DNA from: a bacterium
Lineage (GTDB): Bacteria > Bacillota > Clostridia > Christensenellales > Aristaeellaceae
Length of the DNA stretch: 64,000 nt
Assembly (NCBI GenBank): GCA_004563405.1
Contig: SFTH01000007.1
Span: forward strand, 91,679 to 155,678
Direction of reading: 5' to 3'
Of the stretch, positions 23,503-32,106 are shown piece after piece. The translations under genes were made by a program, and so were the position numbers. Positions within the stretch are counted from its first letter, which is position 1; the number at the start of each line of letters is the position of its first letter. Below the pieces are notes generated by a model. It saw nothing but the letters and a program-made list of their open reading frames with translations. It did no database searches and was not told the origin of the DNA.

Positions 23503-26500
23503 TCAGTCCTCTCTCTCCTCCGCCCGGCGGTAATCCTCTACCACCTTCTGCATCGCTTCCACCGCGCCCCGAAGTAGCTCCTCAGCCGTCCTGCCGCGCT
23601 TAAAATAGACCAGCGTCGGCGGATTTCCACCCTGCATGCGCAGGCAGTCGGGGTAGCGGCGTATGGCCGTGAGTACCCGCACCAGATCAATGTCCGCCGA
23701 AATGGAGAAGCGCATCCACATTTCGTCGCCCCGGGTGGAAACGTAATCCACGCCGATGGAGCCGCACAGCGCCTTCAGGCTTGCAATCTCGATCAGGTTC
23801 ATCACCGGCCGGTTCGGATCGCCGAATCGGTCGATCAGCTCCTCAATCAGATCGTCCCTGCCCTCCCGGTTGCGTATGGAGGCGATTTTCTTGTACATCT
23901 CCACCCGCAAAAGATCGTTCTGAACGTACTCCTTGGGCAGATATGCGTCCACCTTCACGTCCACGCGGGTTTCGATATCGCCAAGATCGGCGTCTCCGCG
24001 CATCTCCTTTACGGTGTCCTCGATCATCTTCACATACAGATCGTAGCCCACCGAGGCCATAAATCCGCTCTGCTCGCTGCCCAGCAGGTTTCCCGCGCCG
24101 CGAATCTCCAGATCGCGCATGGCCACGCGGAAGCCGGAGCCGAACTCCGTGAATTCCTTGATGGCGTTCAGGCGCTTGTCCGCAGTCTCGGTGAGCACCT
24201 TGTTGGGATTGACCGTGAGATAGGCATAGGCCAGGCGATTGCTGCGGCCCACGCGTCCCCTGAGCTGATAGAGCTGGGACAGGCCGAACTGGTCGGCGTT
24301 GCAGACGATGAGCGTGTTGGCCCGCTGCACGTCCAGCCCCGCCTCAATGATGGTGGTGCACAGCAGCACGTCAAACTTGCCCTCGTAGAAGTCCAGCATC
24401 ACATCCTCCAGAGCATGCTCGCGCATCTGTCCGTGCCCCACGGCGATGCGCGCCTCCGGCACGAGGCGCTTGAGGCGGCTGTACATCACCTCGATGGTCT
24501 GAACCCGGTTGTACAGCACATACACCTGCCCGCCCCTGGAGAGTTCCCGCAGAATCGCGTCGCGCACCAGCCCGTCGGAGTACTCCACCACATAGGTCTG
24601 CACCGGATATCTCTCCTCCGGCGGAGACTGCAAAAGGCTCATGTCCCGTATGCCCACCATGGACATGTGCAGCGTACGCGGAATGGGCGTCGCCGTCAGC
24701 GTCAGGACGTCGATGGACTGCTTCAGCCGCTTGATGGCCTCCTTGTGCGCCACGCCGAAGCGCTGCTCCTCGTCCACCACCAGCAGCCCCAGATCCTTGA
24801 ATTCCACATCCTTTGCCAGCAGCCGGTGGGTGCCCACCACCACGTCGATGGAGCCTTCCTTCAGACGGGAGAGTATCTGCTTCTGCTCCGCCGCGGTCTT
24901 GAAGCGGCTGAGCACCTCCACGCGCACCGGGAACCCCGCAAAGCGGTTGAGCATGGTGGCGTAGTGCTGCTGCACGAGTATCGTGGTCGGCGCGAGCATC
25001 GCGGCCTGCTTGCCGCTCATCACGCACTTGAACACCGCGCGCAGCGCCACCTCAGTCTTGCCGTAGCCCACGTCGCCGCAGAGCAGCCGGTCCATCACCC
25101 GGGGGCGCTCCATGTCCCGCTTGATGTCCTCGATGGCCGCCAGCTGGTCGGGCGTCTCCTCGTAGGGGAAGTTGTCCTCAAATTCCCGCTGCCAGGGCGT
25201 ATCCCGATCAAAGGCGTAGCCCGGGGTCGCCTCCCGCTGCGCGTAGAGCTTGAGCAGATCGCCCGCGATGTCCCGGATGGACTGGCGCACCTTGCTCTTC
25301 TGGCGCTGCCATTCGCCGCCGGAGAGGCGGTTGAGCTTCGGGGCCTCGCCCTCGGAACCGATGTACTTCTGCACGCGGTCCAGCTGATCCGTGGGCACAT
25401 ACAGCTTGTCCGTGCCCTGATAGCGGATGTGCAGAAAATCCCGGTAGGTCCCCTCGCTCGCAAGGCGCACCACGCCCATGAACTGACCCACGCCATGGTT
25501 CTCGTGCACCACATAGTCGCCGACCTTCAGATCCGTGAATGCGGCAATCTTCTCGCCGGATCGGGCCCGGGCGCGGCTCTTCTGGCGGTTCACACCGTAG
25601 ATATCCGCCTCGGAGACCAGCGCAAGGCGTATCTCCGGGTAGAGGAAGCCCCGATTGAGCGCCAGTGGCAGGATCGTCGCCCGGCCCTCTTCCAGCGCCG
25701 CGGGCGGCTCCTCGATGTACTGTGCCGCACACTCCTGCTTTTCAAGCGCCTGCGCCAGCCGCTCGCCGCGGGCCTTGCCGCCCGCCAGCAGCGCCACCTG
25801 CCATCCCTCCGCGCGCCACTTCTCCAGATCCAGCGCCAGCTCCCGGATGTTCGCCTGATAGCCGGTGGCATTGCGGCACTCCACGTGAATGATTGCCTGG
25901 GGCGCAAAATCCCGCTCCGTGCGGGGGAAGGGATTTGCAATCACCGTGCTGCGCCCGTCCGCGCGGGCCAGCAGCGCGTCGTAATTGAGTAACAGCTCCG
26001 CCTGAAGCGGCAGCGCGTCTCCGTGCTCCAGCGCGGCGGCGACCATCTCCTTGAACTCCAGAAAGCGGTTCTCGCAGCGCTCGCGCAGCCGCTCCGGCTG
26101 ATCGAACACCACGATCGGATCGTCGAGATAGTCCAGCACGGTGCTGCGCGCGTCCGTGAGCACGGGAAGAATCGATTCTGCGTTGTCAAAGGCCCGCCCG
26201 GTCTCCAGCGCGTCGGCAATCTGCAAAAAGCTGCGATCCCGGCGGCTTCCGAGATTGACCTTTTCCCGGGGCGACGCGTCCTTCTCCTCCTCCACCGCCG
26301 CCTTCAAAAACTCCTCGAAGGGCGCAAGGCCAAATTCGCTCTCCAGCTGCTTCTGCCGGTTCTCCCGCTGCGCCCCCGCTTCTCCCCGCTCCAGCTCCCA
26401 ACGGAGTCGCCGGGCCGCCGCCTGCGCCTCCTCGGGTGTGAGCAGAAATTCCCGGGCCGGATAGATGCGCGCGCCGTCCCGTCTGGACACAGAGCGCTGG

Positions 26501-27147
26501 GTCATCACGTCGAAGCTGCGTATGGAATCAATTTCGTCGTCAAAAAACTCGATGCGCAGGGCGTTGGCCTCGCCCACGGGGTACACATCCAGTATTCCGC
26601 CGCGCAGCGCGCATTGCCCCCTTGCCTCCACCAGCTGCACCCGTTCGTAACCCGCAGCCACCAGCTTCTCCATCAGCTCTGCCGGCTCCATGCGCCCGGC
26701 CTCCCGAATGGAGATCACATGCGCGCGGAAGCGCTCCGGATCGGCCATGCGGTTGAGGGCCGCGTCCACGGGAACCACCAGCACCCGGGCCAGACCCGTC
26801 AGGCATGCACCGATGACCTCGATGCGGCGCAGAATCAGATCCCGGCTCGCCGCCGAAGACTTTACGAAGGATACATCCCGCGCAGGCAGAAAGCGCGCGC
26901 ATCCGCCGAGGAGCAGATTGAGATCCTCGGTCATGCGCATGGCAACCATGTCGTTGGGCGCGAGAATCACCATGTTCCGGTCCGCATCCCGCACGAGCGC
27001 GGCCAGCAGATGGGCGCGCTGGGAGTCGTCCGGCCCGTAGAGCGCGCAAAGCTTGCCCGCGCGCACGCCGTCGCGCAGCTCCCGATAGGCTCCGAGCCGC
27101 TCAAGCGGCGCAAACAGGCAATCCAGCCGTGCCATTGCTTCCTTCAT
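23503..27147 (-). CDS. mfd: Transcription-repair coupling factor
   Basis: The protein has 1214 residues, slightly above the usual length. The N-terminal third is the UvrB-like module (LCALYGPDDSQRAHLLAAL, a degenerate P-loop). Next come the CarD-like RNA polymerase interaction domain (GDYVVHENHGVGQF), translocase motifs GDVGYGKTEVA and VVDEEQRFGV, then TATPIPRTL and GRVGRS, and a C-terminal TRCF domain. It removes stalled RNA polymerase at DNA lesions and recruits UvrA. The gene follows pth by 21 nt and precedes ygiQ by 1 nt. Confidence 0.97.
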   Translation of the reverse strand: MKEAMARLDCLFAPLERLGAYRELRDGVRAGKLCALYGPDDSQRAHLLAALVRDADRNMVILAPNDMVAMRMTEDLNLLLGGCARFLPARDVSFVKSSAASRDLILRRIEVIGACLTGLARVLVVPVDAALNRMADPERFRAHVISIREAGRMEPAELMEKLVAAGYERVQLVEARGQCALRGGILDVYPVGEANALRIEFFDDEIDSIRSFDVMTQRSVSRRDGARIYPAREFLLTPEEAQAAARRLRWELERGEAGAQRENRQKQLESEFGLAPFEEFLKAAVEEEKDASPREKVNLGSRRDRSFLQIADALETGRAFDNAESILPVLTDARSTVLDYLDDPIVVFDQPERLRERCENRFLEFKEMVAAALEHGDALPLQAELLLNYDALLARADGRSTVIANPFPRTERDFAPQAIIHVECRNATGYQANIRELALDLEKWRAEGWQVALLAGGKARGERLAQALEKQECAAQYIEEPPAALEEGRATILPLALNRGFLYPEIRLALVSEADIYGVNRQKSRARARSGEKIAAFTDLKVGDYVVHENHGVGQFMGVVRLASEGTYRDFLHIRYQGTDKLYVPTDQLDRVQKYIGSEGEAPKLNRLSGGEWQRQKSKVRQSIRDIAGDLLKLYAQREATPGYAFDRDTPWQREFEDNFPYEETPDQLAAIEDIKRDMERPRVMDRLLCGDVGYGKTEVALRAVFKCVMSGKQAAMLAPTTILVQQHYATMLNRFAGFPVRVEVLSRFKTAAEQKQILSRLKEGSIDVVVGTHRLLAKDVEFKDLGLLVVDEEQRFGVAHKEAIKRLKQSIDVLTLTATPIPRTLHMSMVGIRDMSLLQSPPEERYPVQTYVVEYSDGLVRDAILRELSRGGQVYVLYNRVQTIEVMYSRLKRLVPEARIAVGHGQMREHALEDVMLDFYEGKFDVLLCTTIIEAGLDVQRANTLIVCNADQFGLSQLYQLRGRVGRSNRLAYAYLTVNPNKVLTETADKRLNAIKEFTEFGSGFRVAMRDLEIRGAGNLLGSEQSGFMASVGYDLYVKMIEDTVKEMRGDADLGDIETRVDVKVDAYLPKEYVQNDLLRVEMYKKIASIRNREGRDDLIEELIDRFGDPNRPVMNLIEIASLKALCGSIGVDYVSTRGDEMWMRFSISADIDLVRVLTAIRRYPDCLRMQGGNPPTLVYFKRGRTAEELLRGAVEAMQKVVEDYRRAEERED

Positions 27148-27168
27148 AATTCCTCCCGGTCCCGTCCG

Positions 27169-27741
27169 TCAGCCGTTGAGCTTTCCCACCAGCTGCCGCG
27201 CGCTCTCCACGCCCTTTTCGATCAGCTCGGCCACCACGTCCGCGGCGTTGTTGTAGGCCGTGAACATGGTCTCCCTCAGCTCTTTGGTCTGATAGCTGGC
27301 CAGCACCCAGTCCTTCATGTCCCAGCCCTCCGCCGGGCGGCCGATGCCCACGCGCACCCGCGGGAAGTTGTCCCTGCCCAGCAGGTAGATGATGTTGCGC
27401 ATGCCGTTATGGGTGCCCGCGCTACCCGAGGGGCGGAAGCGCAGCTTGCCCTCCGGCAGATCCACGTCATCGTACACCACGATCAGCTGGTCCTCCTCCG
27501 GCTTGTACCAGTTCACCAGCTGCACCACAGCCTCGCCGCTGAGGTTCATGAAGGTCTGAGGCTGGCACAGCGCCACGCGCTGGCCGCGTATCGTCCCCTC
27601 GCCCACCACCGACTTGCAGCGCAGGCGCAGCAGCGGTATATCATACTTCTGAGACAGAATTTCAATCACGTCAAAGCCCACGTTGTGGCGCGTGTGCTCA
27701 TACTTTCGACCCGGATTTCCCAGACCGACGATCACATACAT
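27169..27741 (-). CDS. pth: Peptidyl-tRNA hydrolase
   Basis: The protein has 190 residues. The signatures are VGLGNPGRKYEHTRHNVGFD with the catalytic His, KPQTFMNLSG-like QPQTFMNLSGEAV, and YDDVDLPEGKLRFRPSGSAGTHNGM. It releases tRNA from prematurely dropped peptidyl-tRNA. The ATG at 27741 is 8 nt after GGAGG; the longer frame beginning TTG overlaps that site. First gene of pth-mfd-ygiQ. Confidence 0.96.
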   Translation of the reverse strand: MYVIVGLGNPGRKYEHTRHNVGFDVIEILSQKYDIPLLRLRCKSVVGEGTIRGQRVALCQPQTFMNLSGEAVVQLVNWYKPEEDQLIVVYDDVDLPEGKLRFRPSGSAGTHNGMRNIIYLLGRDNFPRVRVGIGRPAEGWDMKDWVLASYQTKELRETMFTAYNNAADVVAELIEKGVESARQLVGKLNG

Positions 27742-27779
27742 GGCCCTTCCCTCCAAGCGTCAACCTACTGTATCCTTGT

Positions 27780-27809
27780 ATTTTAGCAACACCACCGCAG
27801 CCTTGTCAA
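27780..27809 (-). promoter_or_regulatory. Promoter of pth-mfd-ygiQ
   Basis: On the minus strand TTGACA (27804-27809) and TAAAAT (27780-27785) are 18 nt apart, with TGC before the -10. Confidence 0.65.
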
Positions 27810-27918
27810 GGGCAGGCGCAAGAAAGCGCAAAATACGCGCATCCGCACACCGGCAAACGGAGCGCAGCCTCCCGCAGCGCCGCGCTGCCCAGGCCACCCT
27901 CAAGCCGCCATAGACGCA

Positions 27919-27953
27919 AAGAATTCCAACCCTTCAATCCGGTTGGAATTCTT
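27919..27953. terminator. Hairpin terminator after psd
   Basis: AAGAATTCCAACC (27919-27931) and GGTTGGAATTCTT (27941-27953) form a perfect 13-bp stem. The T tract is contained in the arm, so termination may be moderate. Confidence 0.55.
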
Positions 27954-27985
27954 CGCCTGTAATGCGTCCGCATGCGATCCGAACG

Positions 27986-28852
27986 TCACCCGCGCCGCAG
28001 GTTTGCAATCCTCTCGCCCATGCGCACGGGAATCTCCTCCTCCCGGGCTGCGCAGGTGAACGCCTCCTGCGGAAGCTCCAGCCGCCTGGGCTCAACGAGC
28101 AGGATCACCGTCGATCCGCCGTATCGGAACATTCCCTTTTCCATACCCCGCTCGAAGCGCTCTGGCGCGGGATGGTTGTCGATCTTCCCCACCAGCATCG
28201 CGCCCACTTCGATCTGCGCCACGAGGCCCAGATTGTCCGTCTCCAGCAGCGCGTAGGCCCTGCAGTTGCGCACAAACACCGGCACGCGCTCCAGGGCGAT
28301 GGGCCGCACGGTGTGCAGCTCCCCGGGAACGAAGCCCGCGCGCAACACCCTTCCGCCGTCGGGGTAGCAGTAGCGGTGGTAGTGCTGCACGCCCAGCCGG
28401 AACACGAGGCAGGTTCCGCCCGCAAAGCGCGCGGCGTCCTCGTCTCCACCCAGCAGATCGGCAATCGCATACCGGCTCTGCTTGGCGGGAATCACGCAGT
28501 CCTCCTCGATGGCGTAGACGCTGAGCAGGCCGTCACAGGGCGCAACCAACGCATCCGGCGCAGCGTCCACCGGCCGCAACTCCCGCCGGATGCGCCGGGT
28601 GAAGCAGTCATTGAAGCAGTTGTACGCCTCCCGTTCATACTCCTCCAGCCGGATGCCGTTGCGCCGCACGAAGGGGCCGATCAGCGGTCTGGAGAAGCGG
28701 GAATCCAAAAAGCGCCCGCAGAGTCTGGAGAGGGACCGCGCGCACAGCAGCCGAAGCAGCGCCCTGCCCGGCGCAGTCCGATAGAGGAAGCGCAGCGCGA
28801 AACCGTCTGCCGGGCGCGGCAGTCGCTCCCGGGAATCCAACAGCCGCTCCAT
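27986..28852 (-). CDS. psd: Phosphatidylserine decarboxylase
   Basis: The protein has 288 residues. The family pattern is present: NCFNDCFTRRI, RPVDAAPDALVAPCDG, QHYHRYCYPDGG, VEVGAMLVGKI-like IEVGAMLVGKIDN and the self-cleavage site GGST in RYGGSTVILLVEP, where Ser becomes the pyruvoyl group. It converts phosphatidylserine to phosphatidylethanolamine. It begins 1 nt after pssA and is the last gene of the lipid operon. Confidence 0.94.
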   Translation of the reverse strand: MERLLDSRERLPRPADGFALRFLYRTAPGRALLRLLCARSLSRLCGRFLDSRFSRPLIGPFVRRNGIRLEEYEREAYNCFNDCFTRRIRRELRPVDAAPDALVAPCDGLLSVYAIEEDCVIPAKQSRYAIADLLGGDEDAARFAGGTCLVFRLGVQHYHRYCYPDGGRVLRAGFVPGELHTVRPIALERVPVFVRNCRAYALLETDNLGLVAQIEVGAMLVGKIDNHPAPERFERGMEKGMFRYGGSTVILLVEPRRLELPQEAFTCAAREEEIPVRMGERIANLRRG

Positions 28853-28853
28853 A

Positions 28854-29555
28854 TCAGCGCAGGCGCACGAAATTGCGGAAGATCACCATCGCAATAAACT
28901 CCGCCGCGCCGATGGCGACCATGATCAGTATGCCCCGAAGTCCCGGCTTGCGCAGCTGGAACTTGCCCAAAAAGGCGAAGCCCGTGAGCGCCACCGCCGC
29001 AAAGTACAGAGGCGTGATATCGGACGTGGTCAGGTACTGAATCAGCAGCACCGTGGGAAAGATCAGCGCCGCGGAGGTGACGGGCAGGCCCGTGTAGAAC
29101 TTGCGCACGCCGCCCTCGCTCTGCTGGCGCTCCTCCTCGGTCACATTGAAGTAGGCGAGCCGGATCAGCGCCGCCAGCATGTAGAGGATCAGCAAGCCGA
29201 AAGCCGCCACGCGCACGATGTTGCTCTCCAGGCCATCCCCGAAGCGTTCAATCAGGGCGCACATCAGCGGAGAGCAGCGCAGCATCGCCGCGCCGATGCA
29301 GGCGGGCAGCACGCCAAAGGCCACGATGTCCGAAAGGGAATCAATCTGGATGCCGAACTTCTGCTCCATTTCGCTGCGGTTCGGCTTTGTGCGGGCGACC
29401 TTCCCGTCAAAGGCGTCGCACAGTCCGGATATCATCAGGAAAAAGACGCCGATGTAGGGATGTCCGCCGCCGCTCAGGGATACGACGATGCCCAGCCCCG
29501 CGGATATCAGGGACAGATACGTCAATATTACAGTATAATTATAGAATCCAATCAT
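28854..29555 (-). CDS. pssA: CDP-diacylglycerol-serine O-phosphatidyltransferase
   Basis: The protein has 233 residues with about seven hydrophobic helices. The CDP-alcohol phosphotransferase motif is clear: CDAFDGKVAR followed by G and two Asp in FGIQIDSLSDIVAFG. It makes phosphatidylserine from CDP-diacylglycerol and serine. Its ATG overlaps the stop of the upstream flippase-like gene by 4 nt (ATGA) and psd follows immediately. Confidence 0.95.
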   Translation of the reverse strand: MIGFYNYTVILTYLSLISAGLGIVVSLSGGGHPYIGVFFLMISGLCDAFDGKVARTKPNRSEMEQKFGIQIDSLSDIVAFGVLPACIGAAMLRCSPLMCALIERFGDGLESNIVRVAAFGLLILYMLAALIRLAYFNVTEEERQQSEGGVRKFYTGLPVTSAALIFPTVLLIQYLTTSDITPLYFAAVALTGFAFLGKFQLRKPGLRGILIMVAIGAAEFIAMVIFRNFVRLR

Positions 29556-30631
29556 CGGTTATCCCTTCTCGCTCTCGCGCTCAAGTATTTCAGCAACACG
29601 GTCACACCGCAAATCAGTATGCAGCTGTAAAAGGAGAGCGTGCGGCTCAGAAGCTCCAGGTGCGCTGCGCCCTGCTCGGACATCATCTGTCCAAAGCCGT
29701 CCATCAGCATCAGATCCGCCACGCCCACCGCGCCGGGGATGGGCACAAAGTTGTAGCCCAGCACCGAAAAGCCCTGCACCGCCCACGCGTCCAGCATGCG
29801 CGCGCCTGCACCGCCCAGCGCCCGGAACGTGCACATCGTAACTCCGATCAGCGACACGCGCTGCAACAGGTTCAACAGAAAGGCCCGAACCAGCACGCTC
29901 CGCTGGCCCGCCATCATGCACACATGTCCCTGGTACTCCTCAATGGCCTGACGCAGGCGCTCGCGCCGCGCCTGAGGTCTGCGCAGCAGGCGCAGTCGCG
30001 CCAGAAGTCCCAGCGCTCCGTCACAGATGCGGTGGAGCAGCCGATGTTCCCTGAGCAGCAGCAGAAACATCGTCGCCAATCCCAGCTGCACGGCGCAGCC
30101 GGCAAGTATCATTCCCCGGGCCAGCGGACTGAACATGGCGTATACGCCCGGCCGCACGGCGAAACAAAACGCGCCAATGACCACGATGGAGAGCGTATAC
30201 ATGATCAGATTCACCAGCAGGGCCACCGTGGAAACCGGCCCCGGAATGCCGTCGCGCATCATGAAAAAGGCGCTCGCGGGCTGGCCGCCGGTGGCAGAGG
30301 GCGTGATTGCGGAAAAGTAGATGTCTGCGGAGGCGTAGGCGAAGCCGTCCGACGCCCTTCGGGGATAGCCGAAACTCTTGCAGATCTGCAAAATGGCCGC
30401 GCCCTCGGAAAACACGTGGAGCAGCATACAGGCCACCGCCAGCGCCAGCCAGAGCACGGAGGCCTCCCGCACACATTCCATGAAGCCCTCGAAGGAGAAG
30501 CCCCGCACCTGGGAAGTCACCGCCCAGACGCTGGCAGCGACGATCACCAGAAACAGCAGCGACCAGATCGCCTGCCGCCGTCCAACCGGCGCAGCCTGCA
30601 CGCCCCGTCCGCCGCAATCCCTCGGATTCAT
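29552..30631 (-). CDS. Lysylphosphatidylglycerol synthase TM-region/flippase-like membrane protein (UPF0104)
   Basis: The protein has 359 residues and about eight hydrophobic helices. The pattern SAITPSATGGQPASAFFMMR and the late PIPGAVGVADLMLM are the hallmarks of the LPG_synthase_TM family (the membrane half of MprF). It lacks the soluble aminoacyl transferase domain. Relatives move or act on lipids; position between PAP2 and pssA, with ATGA-type overlaps on both sides, suggests a role in phospholipid handling. Confidence 0.85.
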   Translation of the reverse strand: MNPRDCGGRGVQAAPVGRRQAIWSLLFLVIVAASVWAVTSQVRGFSFEGFMECVREASVLWLALAVACMLLHVFSEGAAILQICKSFGYPRRASDGFAYASADIYFSAITPSATGGQPASAFFMMRDGIPGPVSTVALLVNLIMYTLSIVVIGAFCFAVRPGVYAMFSPLARGMILAGCAVQLGLATMFLLLLREHRLLHRICDGALGLLARLRLLRRPQARRERLRQAIEEYQGHVCMMAGQRSVLVRAFLLNLLQRVSLIGVTMCTFRALGGAGARMLDAWAVQGFSVLGYNFVPIPGAVGVADLMLMDGFGQMMSEQGAAHLELLSRTLSFYSCILICGVTVLLKYLSARARRDNR

Positions 30632-31287
30632 GCGTCCGCCTCCTTCCCATCCTCTTCCAATGCCCGCTTCCCGCGCAGCCTACGCGTCAGAAAGAGGCCG
30701 ATCTCCCCCGCGAGTATTCCGGCGGGGATATCGACCAGCACATGCTGTTTCACCAGCACCGTGCTCGCCAGCACGAGCAGCGTGAGCGCCAGCATGGCCG
30801 ACGCATACCATCGGGGCGTGCGTCTGAGCCTCTGTGCGCCGCGGAAGCAGAGCCAGCTGTCCAGACAATGGATGGACGGAAACAGGTTGACGGGCACATC
30901 GAGGCGGTAGATCAACCGCGTCAGCTGTGAAAACACGCCGCCGCCAGCCACCTCGGGCCGGATCATCTGCGTTGGCAGCGCCACGAAGCACACCAGACAA
31001 ATCAGCTTCGCGATCATCTCAGCTCCAAGAACACGGCGGCAGGTATCCCGGTCCTCCCGGGCGATCACGATAAAGCCAAAGAACCACTGGGCATAGGCCA
31101 GTATATAAAATACGATGAACACAGGCCAAAACGGTACGCGCGCATCCAGGGGCGTCGAAAAATCATATCGCGTCGCGCCCTGCGTCAGTAACCTCGAACC
31201 GTAATAGGCAAGGCAGTTCACCAGCAGCAGACAGATCAAAGGCAGCCGGGCGTAGCCCGGAATCCATTTTTCAAGCTTCTTTCGCAT
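30628..31287 (-). CDS. PAP2-superfamily membrane phosphatase
   Basis: The protein has 219 residues with about six membrane helices. Acid phosphatase motifs are NLFPSIHCLDSWL (the P-S-x-H motif) and STVLVKQHVLVDIPAG (the H-x3-D motif). The usual Arg of the third motif is replaced in STVLVKQH by a Val/Lys environment. It may dephosphorylate phosphatidic acid or a polyprenyl phosphate. First gene of the PE operon; overlaps the next gene by 4 nt. Confidence 0.85.
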   Translation of the reverse strand: MRKKLEKWIPGYARLPLICLLLVNCLAYYGSRLLTQGATRYDFSTPLDARVPFWPVFIVFYILAYAQWFFGFIVIAREDRDTCRRVLGAEMIAKLICLVCFVALPTQMIRPEVAGGGVFSQLTRLIYRLDVPVNLFPSIHCLDSWLCFRGAQRLRRTPRWYASAMLALTLLVLASTVLVKQHVLVDIPAGILAGEIGLFLTRRLRGKRALEEDGKEADA

Positions 31288-31541
31288 CTTCTCCAGTGAT
31301 TGCGCCGCAGGCCGCCGCCCGCGCTCCGCATCCCTTCTCTCGTCAAACCTTCATAGTATCAGCATACCATACATGGGCAAAAAAGCAAAGTCCTGAGAAA
31401 AATGTTTAGAAACTTGTAATCTTCCGCAAGACAAACCGCCGAACCATCCAGTCTGTACCTCCATGTTAGCACGCTCAATTTCAGTTTGCAAGCAACTCAT
31501 GGTTGAACATCGCGGGCACATCGCCCCGGAGCACATTCCCC
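31288..31541. other. Intergenic region between divergent PAP2 operon and ykvA-like gene
   Basis: About 320 nt separate the two divergent genes. A minus-strand promoter-like pair is at 31463-31491 and a plus-strand promoter at 31542-31570. On the minus strand a 13-codon frame (MVRRFVLRKITSF) follows a GGAGG site at 10 nt, inside the long PAP2 leader; it could be a leader peptide or chance. I see no other gene. Confidence 0.3.
31463..31491 (-). promoter_or_regulatory. Possible promoter of the PE-lipid operon
   Basis: On the minus strand TTGCAA (31486-31491) and TAACAT (31463-31468) are 17 nt apart with TGC before the -10. The leader would be about 170 nt. Confidence 0.4.
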
Positions 31542-31570
31542 TTGCGCGCGTGCGCCGGGCGTGATACAAT
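31542..31570 (+). promoter_or_regulatory. Promoter of the ykvA-like gene
   Basis: TTGCGC (31542-31547) and TACAAT (31565-31570) are 17 nt apart; TGA before the -10 makes it an extended -10. Confidence 0.55.
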
Positions 31571-31610
31571 TCAGAAAGGGAACTTCATCTAACGCTCGGG
31601 AGAATCCGCA

Positions 31611-31979
31611 ATGAACCTGAAAGAACGCGCCCGGAAGCTCAAGGATGTCATTCCGGCGATTTTTCTCTCCCTGAAGGACAGGGACACGCCCCTGCCCGCG
31701 AAGCTGTTCGCCGGGCTCACCGTGGCGTACACCCTCTCCCCCATCGACCTGATCCCGGACTGCATTCCCGTGCTCGGCCTCCTGGACGATCTCATCCTGC
31801 TTCCGGCGCTGGCCGCCCTGACCATCCGGCTGATTCCCGGAGACGTATTCGAGCGCAACCGCGCGCGCGCCGCCGGCATGTGGCGGGACGGAAGGCCCAA
31901 GAAATGGTATTTTGCCCTGCCCATCGTCTCGCTCTGGCTCCTCGCGGTGCTCCTGATCGCGTGGGCGCTTCCGCGCTGA
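31611..31979 (+). CDS. YkvA-family DUF1232 membrane protein
   Basis: The protein has 122 residues. The DUF1232 core is present: AKLFAGLTVAYTLSPIDLIPDCIPVLGLLDDLILLPAL, with the family's SPIDLIPD and DD motifs. A C-terminal hydrophobic helix anchors it. Function is unknown. GGGAG lies 8 nt before the ATG. It is monocistronic. Confidence 0.88.
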   Translation: MNLKERARKLKDVIPAIFLSLKDRDTPLPAKLFAGLTVAYTLSPIDLIPDCIPVLGLLDDLILLPALAALTIRLIPGDVFERNRARAAGMWRDGRPKKWYFALPIVSLWLLAVLLIAWALPR

Positions 31980-32040
31980 CCTCCGCCGCACGCGGCCGCC
32001 ACCCTCAACCGCACTCCGTGCAACCCTGCGCAAGATTGAA

Positions 32041-32079
32041 ACCTCCCGCCGCAGCAAGCCTCTGCGACGGGAGGTTTTT
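32041..32079 (+). terminator. Terminator between ykvA-like gene and murF
   Basis: ACCTCCCG (32041-32048) pairs with CGGGAGGT (32068-32075), with a further internal CGCAG/CTGCG pair, followed by TTTTTAT. On the minus strand it also follows murF. Confidence 0.8.
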
Positions 32080-32106
32080 ATCAATGCCGCGCTCTCCGGC
32101 GCGCAC

